DNA of 11,583 bases from contig JAQIBO010000006.1 in assembly GCA_027859055.1 (NCBI GenBank), forward strand, positions 1 to 11,583, written 5' to 3'. Within the stretch, counting starts at the first letter, position 1, and each line of letters begins with the position of its first letter. This stretch comes from Spirochaeta sp. Lineage in GTDB: Bacteria > Spirochaetota > Spirochaetia > DSM-27196 > Alkalispirochaetaceae. A program made the translations under genes and the position numbers. Below are positions 7,280-11,583 of the stretch, in pieces. The notes beneath the pieces are model-generated. The model was not told where the DNA came from. It saw nothing but the letters and a program-made list of their open reading frames with translations, and ran no database searches.

Positions 7280-8190
7280 CTATTTTGCGTGATACCCGAA
7301 TGTGCGATGCAAATCGTACGGAGAGAAAACCCCTTCGCTGGTACAAATCGCGCTCACCAGGTGCGGCGGGGTGATATCGAAAGCCGGGTAGTACCCCGAC
7401 ACTCCCTCCGGCGCGGTTCGGACGTCCATCGCGTAGAGAGATTCTTCCGGGTTGCGCTCCTCGATTTCTACGGTCGCAATGGAGGGGTTCTCGGGAGAAG
7501 GATTTCGGACGACGTAAAAGGGAACTCCGTGGCGGTGGGCACGCCGAGGTCCTGAGAGACACTTGCGGTGAGCCGCGCGCCCTGGAGATAGGGCCGAGTC
7601 TCGGGACAGATGAGAGATATCTTCTTACCCCGTTCTTGAGAGACGAGGAGCAGAAAGCCGATCAGGGTTTCCGCGTAACACTGGGTCAGGACGGTTGCCG
7701 GGTCCGGGAGAAGATCTACAGCGTTGGAGCAGATCGCCCTGTCCTCCCGATACCGTGCGTGCAGGCTCTCCTCCACAAACTCCAGTGTGTCCCGTTCCAG
7801 ATGTTCGCTTTCCTCTGCGAGCCGCTCCAGGGCGAATTTGAGGATTCTATTGATCGACCGCGCCATACCGGTCGAGGTTGTCGGACGCGCGTGGGAGAGA
7901 ACGTCTGCCGCCCGGGTGAGTTCACTTCGGGCTCCTGCTGACGACAACCGTGCCGCGTTGCGGACGGCGCTAACCATGCCATATGACGCAGCGACCCAGG
8001 GTCCGTAGCTCTGAGTTACCATCGTCGCGATCGCTTCGCCTACGGCGTGATAATCAGAGCAGGTTACGTATTCGATCCGGGACGGGTACACCCGACGATC
8101 GAGAATAATGACCCGCCCGGCATCGTAGCGGGCAACGTTGGCCAGCTGCTGAAGAAACGGCAGGCCCGCATCGGCTGGTTGTCTTTCCAT
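7280..8190 (-). pseudogene. eIF-2B/MtnA-like sugar-phosphate isomerase family gene broken by an internal deletion
   Basis: The frame from ATG 8190 encodes a good eIF-2B alpha/MtnA-type protein: ARPTTSTGMARSINRIL (101-117), VLTQCYAETLIGFLL (167-181) and ICPETRPYLQGARLTASVSQ (194-213). After QDLGVP (residue 218) the frame leaves the family and stops at 7468-7470. The proper C-terminus continues in another minus-strand frame, from AHRHGVPFYVV (about 7540-7508) through VEIEERNPEES, YYPAFDITPPHLVSAI and GVFSPYDL to a TAG at 7280-7282. About 45-50 residues expected between these parts are missing, including the VGADR/DGHVVNK-type segment with the active-site Asp, and the junction near 7535-7545 is out of frame. 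The intact family converts phosphorylated sugars such as methylthioribose-1-phosphate or ribose-1,5-bisphosphate. The ATG has no clear Shine-Dalgarno sequence. The product is expected to be inactive unless the deletion is a sequence or assembly error. Confidence 0.8.
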
Positions 8191-8293
8191 AACAGGGAAG
8201 CATAGGCGGGAATCCGTGGCATGTCCACGTGTTCATCCTTCGGGGCGGTCCGGACCGATTTTTCCGGCAGCGCCGTTATTCAACTGATCGATA

Positions 8294-8500
8294 CTATCGC
8301 TTTTTGAAAAAAGCAAGAAAAACGCCGGCCACCACAGCCGCAGCTCCGCCGATCAGGTACCACATAGTCATATCGTTGAACCGGCCGGTGAACGCCTCCG
8401 CTATCTGATCTCCCACCGCTTGCGAAGACTGATACCCAAACAAGAGTAAACCAGCTCCGACCACTATTAATACGATACCGACAATTTTGGTAGTGCTCAT
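8294..8500 (-). CDS. Small DUF3185-family membrane protein
   Basis: The protein is 68 residues from the ATG at 8500, which has a GGAGG five bases upstream (GGAGGATGAAATG). A longer version from the ATG at 8521 would add only the charged residues MEGTEDE, encoded over the ribosome-binding site, so the shorter start is preferred. Two hydrophobic helices are visible: KIVGIVLIVVGAGLLLFGY near the N-terminus and MWYLIGGAAAVVAGVFLAFF before the C-terminal KKR. Between them, SSQAVGDQIAEAFTGRFND matches the conserved loop of DUF3185 (FGY-x-A/S-S ... FTG). The family's function is unknown; it is an inner-membrane protein. It lies downstream of the Crp/Fnr regulator on the same strand, 102 bases after that gene, so it may be read with it or independently. 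Confidence 0.85.
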   Translation of the reverse strand: MSTTKIVGIVLIVVGAGLLLFGYQSSQAVGDQIAEAFTGRFNDMTMWYLIGGAAAVVAGVFLAFFKKR

Positions 8501-8602
8501 TTCATCCTCCGTACCTTCCAAATATACTACAATTGCCCGCGCTTGCGACGCCGTTGATGCAGCAATTCGGTACGGCCGGTGGCAAGCTGCGGGTCAGGCG
8601 GC

Positions 8603-9289
8603 TCAGACTTCCGGCGTGTCCGGCAAGAGCCGCCGAAACTCGGTCCTGACAACCTCGTAACACTCACACACCCGCGCCTCAAGGCCGGGACGGTCTATGA
8701 CGGTGATCTTTCCGCGGCTGTAGTGGATCAGCCCCGCCTGCTGGAGCTTTCCCGCCGCCTCGGTGACGCCTTCCCGGCGTACGCCAAGCATGTTGGCGAT
8801 CAGCTCCTGGGTCATGCTCAACTCGTTGGAGGGTAGCCGGTCAAGGCTCAAAAGGAGCCACCGGCAGAGCTGCTGATCCACCGTGTGGTGGCGATTACAT
8901 ACCGCTGTCTGCGCCATCTGGGTAAGCAACGCCAGCGTGTAGCGCAGCAAAAGGTGCTGCAGCGGGCCGGACCGGTCAAACTCCTGCCGGAGTATGTGAC
9001 CTGGCAGACGATACGCGTTCCCTTCGCTCTGGACCACTGCGCGGTTGGGCATTGTATCACCGCCCATGAACAGCGCAATACCGACGATGCCTTCTTTACC
9101 TACTACGGCGATTTCCGCGGAAGATCCGTTTTCCATAACATAGAGAAGGGATACTATGGCCGTTGTCGGGAAGTAGACCCATTCAAGCTGACCACCGGAC
9201 TCATAAAGCACCTCACCAAGAGTAAGAGGAAACGGTTCAAGCTGTGCCACAATCCTCTGATACACATCCTCCGGGAGAACCGAGAGCAA
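8603..9289 (-). CDS. Crp/Fnr-family transcriptional regulator
   Basis: 228 residues from a TTG at 9289. An N-terminal cyclic-nucleotide-binding-like jelly roll (about 15-110) contains VYFPTTAIVSLLYVMENGSS and a degenerate phosphate-binding region (GIALFMGGDTMPNRAVVQ) without the usual Arg-Ser, so cAMP binding is doubtful. A long dimerisation helix (about 110-145) is followed by a winged helix-turn-helix (about 158-195, MTQELIANMLGVRREGVTEA). No N-terminal Fe-S cysteine cluster is visible. The TTG has no Shine-Dalgarno sequence. The same frame extends upstream through SDIAAPDPRQNR, which matches the usual N-terminus of this subgroup, to an ATT at 9335-9337 preceded by AGGAGG (9343-9348), so the true start may be that rare codon and the protein about 16 residues longer. 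A histidine-kinase remnant lies just upstream, suggesting a former pairing with a sensor. Confidence 0.9.
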   Translation of the reverse strand: MLSVLPEDVYQRIVAQLEPFPLTLGEVLYESGGQLEWVYFPTTAIVSLLYVMENGSSAEIAVVGKEGIVGIALFMGGDTMPNRAVVQSEGNAYRLPGHILRQEFDRSGPLQHLLLRYTLALLTQMAQTAVCNRHHTVDQQLCRWLLLSLDRLPSNELSMTQELIANMLGVRREGVTEAAGKLQQAGLIHYSRGKITVIDRPGLEARVCECYEVVRTEFRRLLPDTPEV

Positions 9290-9342
9290 CCGATTTTGAC
9301 GCGGATCTGGAGCTGCTATGTCGGAAAAAGCGATAATCTACC

Positions 9343-9348
9343 CCTCCT
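9343..9348 (-). promoter_or_regulatory. Shine-Dalgarno AGGAGG pointing to a non-ATG start of the Crp/Fnr gene
   Basis: A perfect AGGAGG on the minus strand lies five bases before ATT (9337-9335) and eight before ATC (9334-9332). An in-frame TAG at 9340-9338 fixes the upstream limit of the frame. No ATG, GTG or TTG lies between the site and the TTG at 9289, so initiation at ATT or ATC is the natural reading. Confidence 0.5.
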
Positions 9349-9434
9349 GTATGAAGGTCGCGCTGAATTCGCGTGTCGTCAAGAGAATATGGAGGCTCTG
9401 CAATCGTTACTGCGCGCAGGCGGTCCAGATACGA

Positions 9435-9545
9435 TCACAACTCGGAACTGTCCGGACCGAATTTCACGATAACGCGAGTTCCGTCGTCCGTTTCGAACCG
9501 CAGCGGGCCCTCCAATTGCTCGACAAGTGCCGTGACACATTTGGT
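9435..9545 (-). pseudogene. C-terminal remnant of a sensor histidine kinase
   Basis: In one minus-strand frame this stretch reads TKCVTALVEQLEGPLRFETDDGTRVIVKF, then GPDSSEL and a TGA at 9437-9435. This is the characteristic end of the HATPase domain in HisKA_2/HWE-type sensor kinases (usual form: LGLRLVTALVEQL.G.L, GT.F.I.F). The frame hits TAA at 9575-9573 with no kinase-like sequence before Thr/Lys, so the N-box, D-box and G-box and all the rest are gone. The break falls next to the promoter and the low-GC transporter, which suggests that an insertion or deletion there removed the body of the kinase. It would have preceded the Crp/Fnr gene on the same strand. Confidence 0.62.
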
Positions 9546-9559
9546 ACGGGTGAAGTCTA

Positions 9560-9588
9560 TTGCATTCGTCGTTTACTCTTCCTATCAT
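9560..9588 (+). promoter_or_regulatory. Sigma-70-type promoter of the EamA transporter gene
   Basis: TTGCAT (9560-9565), a 17-base spacer and TATCAT (9583-9588) lie 32 bases before the transporter ATG, in an AT-rich patch. Matches are 4 of 6 (-35) and 4-5 of 6 (-10) with optimal spacing. Together with the kinase remnant and the leader of the Crp/Fnr gene, this accounts for the stretch from 9290 to 9620, which has no intact gene. Confidence 0.55.
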
Positions 9589-9620
9589 TATAAACACCAC
9601 GGTGCAGATAAGGATGTTTC

Positions 9621-10589
9621 ATGGCGGACGGCAAGCTAAGACGAACACTGGTAATATATGCGCAGCTCTTTTTCGGTATGGCCCTGTTTGGAACAGGCAC
9701 ACCCTCGGCCAAGGTCGTCTCCGACGCGTTTCCCATGTTTCTGGGGCCGTTTTTGCGCCTTCTGATCGCCTCACTGGCCCTGACTCCATTTCTGATCGTC
9801 CATCGCAGACGTTTACCCGAGATTTCTAAAAGGGACTGGATTGAAATAGCTGTTATCGGAGGCGTAGGCATTGTTGCGTTCACCATTTTTCTGCTCAATG
9901 GCATGCATCGAGTGAACGGAGTGGTAGGTTCGGTGGTAATGAGTCTAAGCCCCGCAGCAATGGCCCTTGCAGCTGTACTGTTCATGAACGATCACTTGGG
10001 TTGGCGCAAGCTTTTGGCCATAGGCCTGGCTGTAAGTGGAGTACTTGTCATAAATATCTCGGGGAAATCAATCCAATCCTCGGGTTTGAACCTGGTGCTG
10101 GGCAGTCTGCTGGTATTCGGGGCTGTGGCCAGTCAAACTTTGTATTCAATGTTGGGCAAGCGGGTTATGAATGATCTACGTCCCACGTTGGTTCTGCCAC
10201 TCATCACATGGACAGCAACACTACTGTTTGCGGGGCCAGGGCTCTATCAGGCCGCGTCTTTTGATTTTACCATTCCCACCCTCAACGAGTGGATTGCCGT
10301 AGTTGTGTGGGGCATGGGACCGCTGGCCATTGGAACACTGATCTGGTTCCAAGGCCTGCGCCAGGTCCGCCCAAGCACGGCATCAGGCTACATGAGCGCA
10401 ATGCCGGCTTCCGCTCTGATCCTTTCGTATGTCTGGCTTGGGGACAAATTTCATCCCATCCATCTGGCAGGCTTCGCTCTGGTTTTTACCAGCATAGGCC
10501 TGGTCACTTGGGCGCATCTGACAAAGGAGACAAGCCAAAAAGACGGCGAAAGCGCGGTGAAAAGCCCCAGCGGCGCCATGCCATGCTAG
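9621..10589 (+). CDS. EamA/DMT-superfamily transporter, probably horizontally acquired
   Basis: 322 residues with about ten transmembrane helices arranged as two EamA repeats (about residues 12-146 and 157-300). Typical features are PSAKVVSDAFPMFLGPFLRLLIAS in the first repeat, the LSPAAMALAAVLFMNDHLGW helix end, and MSAMPASALILSYVWLGDKF in the second repeat, followed by a hydrophilic tail. This inner-membrane family exports or imports small metabolites such as amino acids, nucleosides or drugs; the substrate cannot be read from the sequence. The ATG has AAGGA six bases upstream. The gene uses AT-richer codons than every neighbour (ttg, ata, tca, gta are frequent; GC near the low fifties by eye), stands alone on the plus strand with its own promoter, and abuts a truncated gene. 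All of this suits recent transfer. Confidence 0.93.
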   Translation: MADGKLRRTLVIYAQLFFGMALFGTGTPSAKVVSDAFPMFLGPFLRLLIASLALTPFLIVHRRRLPEISKRDWIEIAVIGGVGIVAFTIFLLNGMHRVNGVVGSVVMSLSPAAMALAAVLFMNDHLGWRKLLAIGLAVSGVLVINISGKSIQSSGLNLVLGSLLVFGAVASQTLYSMLGKRVMNDLRPTLVLPLITWTATLLFAGPGLYQAASFDFTIPTLNEWIAVVVWGMGPLAIGTLIWFQGLRQVRPSTASGYMSAMPASALILSYVWLGDKFHPIHLAGFALVFTSIGLVTWAHLTKETSQKDGESAVKSPSGAMPC

Positions 10590-10617
10590 TCGTTTTTTGT
10601 TGAATCAAGCGCCAATT

Positions 10618-10631
10618 GACGGCAAGCCGTC
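10618..10631. repeat. Short perfect inverted repeat upstream of cbpA
   Basis: GACGGC-AA-GCCGTC, six-base arms. It overlaps a TTGACG (10616-10621) that could serve as a -35 with TAATTT (10640-10645) 18 bases on. It may be an operator or a weak hairpin after the transporter gene; there is no T-run directly after it, so it is not a standard terminator. Confidence 0.35.
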
Positions 10632-10693
10632 CTCGGTCGTAATTTTACATAGCGTAACACAGCGTTTTCGATCAATGAGGTTTCCTGCGCACT

Positions 10694-11583
10694 ATGGAAT
10701 ATAAAGATTACTACAAGACACTCGGTGTCGACAAAAACGCGTCGAAGGACGAGATAAAGAAGGCGTACCGGAAACTGGCGCGCACATACCATCCCGACGC
10801 GAATCCAAACGACGAAGAAACGGCTCAGAAATTTGCGGAAATCAGCGAAGCGTACGAGGTGTTGAGCAACGACGAAAACCGGAAGAAATACGATGAACTC
10901 GGTGCCGACTGGCAGCGATATCAGAGTACCGGCACCGGTGGAGCCCAGGGGTTTGACTGGTCCAGGTACGCCGCCGGTGGAGCCACCCCCGGGGGTGGAC
11001 AAAGCTACTACTACAGTGGATCCGGCGGGGACTGGCAGGATATGTTCGGCGGCGAAGGCGACGCGTTCTCTGATTTTTTCAAGAACATATTCGGGGGCGC
11101 CGGCGGTGGCTTTTCCGGTGGTGGCTTCTCCGGTGGTGAATCGCAACAGCACCGTGGGTTCAGCGGTGGAGAGTTCGCCTTCAAGGGGCAGGACCTGGCC
11201 GCAAGCATCACGATTTCCCTTGAAGAGGCGTATTCCGGATGTACACGCATCATTTCGGTAGACGGGAAGAAGATGCGGATTACCCTGAACCCGGGAATAA
11301 AAGACGGACAGACGATAAAGCTTACCGGCAAAGGCGGCGCCGGATCACAGGGGGCTCCCGCAGGGGACCTGTACATAACGGTGGATGTGGCGATGCACCC
11401 CGAGTACCGGCGACAGGGTAACGATCTGTTTACGGACGTACCGGTGAACGTCTACACCGCAATGCTCGGCGGAGATCTCGATGTCCACGCGCTGTCCGGA
11501 ACGTTCAAGCTCAAGATTCCGCCGGGAACACAGAGCGGAACGACGTTCCGGCTGAAAGGACGGGGATTTCCCCGGTACGGAAA
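10694..11583 (+). CDS. cbpA: CbpA-type DnaJ co-chaperone (class B Hsp40), 3' end outside the window
   Basis: 296 codons are visible and the frame is still open at the right edge. Residues 1-70 are a J-domain (YKDYYKTLGVDKNASKDEIKKAYRKL) with the HPD motif at 33-35, which stimulates the ATPase of DnaK. A Gly/Phe-rich linker follows (about 82-165, with GGGFSGGGFSGGE repeats). From about residue 165 comes the DnaJ C-terminal substrate-binding domain (KGQDLAASITISLEEAYSG, then DLYITVDVAMHPEYRRQGNDL). The four CxxCxGxG zinc-finger motifs of class A DnaJ are absent, hence CbpA/class B rather than DnaJ itself. The ATG at 10694 has only a distant GAGG (about 13 bases). No CIRCE element (TTAGCACTC-N9-GAGTGCTAA) is seen upstream, so HrcA control is not indicated. 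Confidence 0.93.
   Translation, partial: MEYKDYYKTLGVDKNASKDEIKKAYRKLARTYHPDANPNDEETAQKFAEISEAYEVLSNDENRKKYDELGADWQRYQSTGTGGAQGFDWSRYAAGGATPGGGQSYYYSGSGGDWQDMFGGEGDAFSDFFKNIFGGAGGGFSGGGFSGGESQQHRGFSGGEFAFKGQDLAASITISLEEAYSGCTRIISVDGKKMRITLNPGIKDGQTIKLTGKGGAGSQGAPAGDLYITVDVAMHPEYRRQGNDLFTDVPVNVYTAMLGGDLDVHALSGTFKLKIPPGTQSGTTFRLKGRGFPRYG

Noticed and set aside
6519..7292. Plus-strand open frame of 257 codons opposite the outer-membrane-protein gene
   Set aside because: No family resemblance. The minus strand has a signal peptide, barrel-like strands and a terminal Phe.
7245..7562. Minus-strand open frame of 105 codons after the eIF-2B-like gene
   Set aside because: It is in the wrong frame. 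The family C-terminus (VEIEERNPEES, YYPAFDITPPHL) is in a different frame ending at 7280.
8246..8263. CGGTCCGGACCG followed by ATTTTT, terminator-like on the plus strand
   Set aside because: No plus-strand gene ends nearby, and on the minus strand, where the genes are, no T-run follows the palindrome.
9557..9985. Minus-strand open frame of 142 codons opposite the transporter start
   Set aside because: Antisense to a clear EamA gene; composition is Arg/Thr/Pro-rich without a domain, and it also runs over the transporter promoter.
10590..10693. CIRCE or other heat-shock operator before cbpA
   Set aside because: No TTAGCACTC/GAGTGCTAA arms are present in this leader.
1..11583. CRISPR arrays, tRNA/rRNA genes, insertion sequences
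   Set aside because: No regularly spaced direct DNA repeats, no tRNA-like cloverleaf with a CCA end or rRNA segment, and no transposase or terminal inverted repeats were seen on either strand.

Overview
The window is a GC-rich (roughly 60% or more), gene-dense bacterial chromosome segment. The best guess at the host is a free-living or saline spirochaete. The reasons are a caspase-like protein carrying surface repeats of the kind known from Leptospira (LA_2272 type), an ActD-like membrane anti-sigma protein, and an eIF-2B/MtnA-like isomerase. This is inference from protein style; no rRNA or other taxonomic marker is present.

Layout. Positions 1-2080 (+): the 3' part of an uncharacterised gene, coupled by an ATGA overlap to truA (tRNA pseudouridine synthase). 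Positions 2077-7196 (-): a compact five-gene cluster read in the order outer-membrane beta-barrel-like protein, ECF sigma factor, single-pass anti-sigma-like protein, exported caspase-like peptidase with a surface-repeat/beta-rich C-terminus, and exported DUF4097 beta-repeat protein. Its last four genes are separated by 1 nt or overlap by 4 nt, and its last gene overlaps the 3' end of truA. Positions 7280-8190 (-): an eIF-2B/MtnA-like gene with an out-of-frame internal deletion. Positions 8294-9337 (-): a small DUF3185 membrane protein and a Crp/Fnr-type regulator. Positions 9435-9545 (-): the last codons of an otherwise missing histidine kinase. Positions 9560-10589 (+): a promoter and an EamA-family transporter of visibly lower GC, probably imported. 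Positions 10694-11583 (+): a CbpA-type DnaJ co-chaperone that runs off the window.

The most interesting part is the sigma/anti-sigma/caspase/DUF4097 cluster. It looks like a self-contained signalling module: a membrane-spanning sensor would hold or release an ECF sigma factor, and the same transcript encodes a secreted caspase-fold protein with intact His and Cys catalytic residues plus two or three other envelope proteins. The region from 7280 to 10589 looks like a site of repeated rearrangement, with one gene broken by deletion, one cut down to its tail, and one gene of foreign composition.
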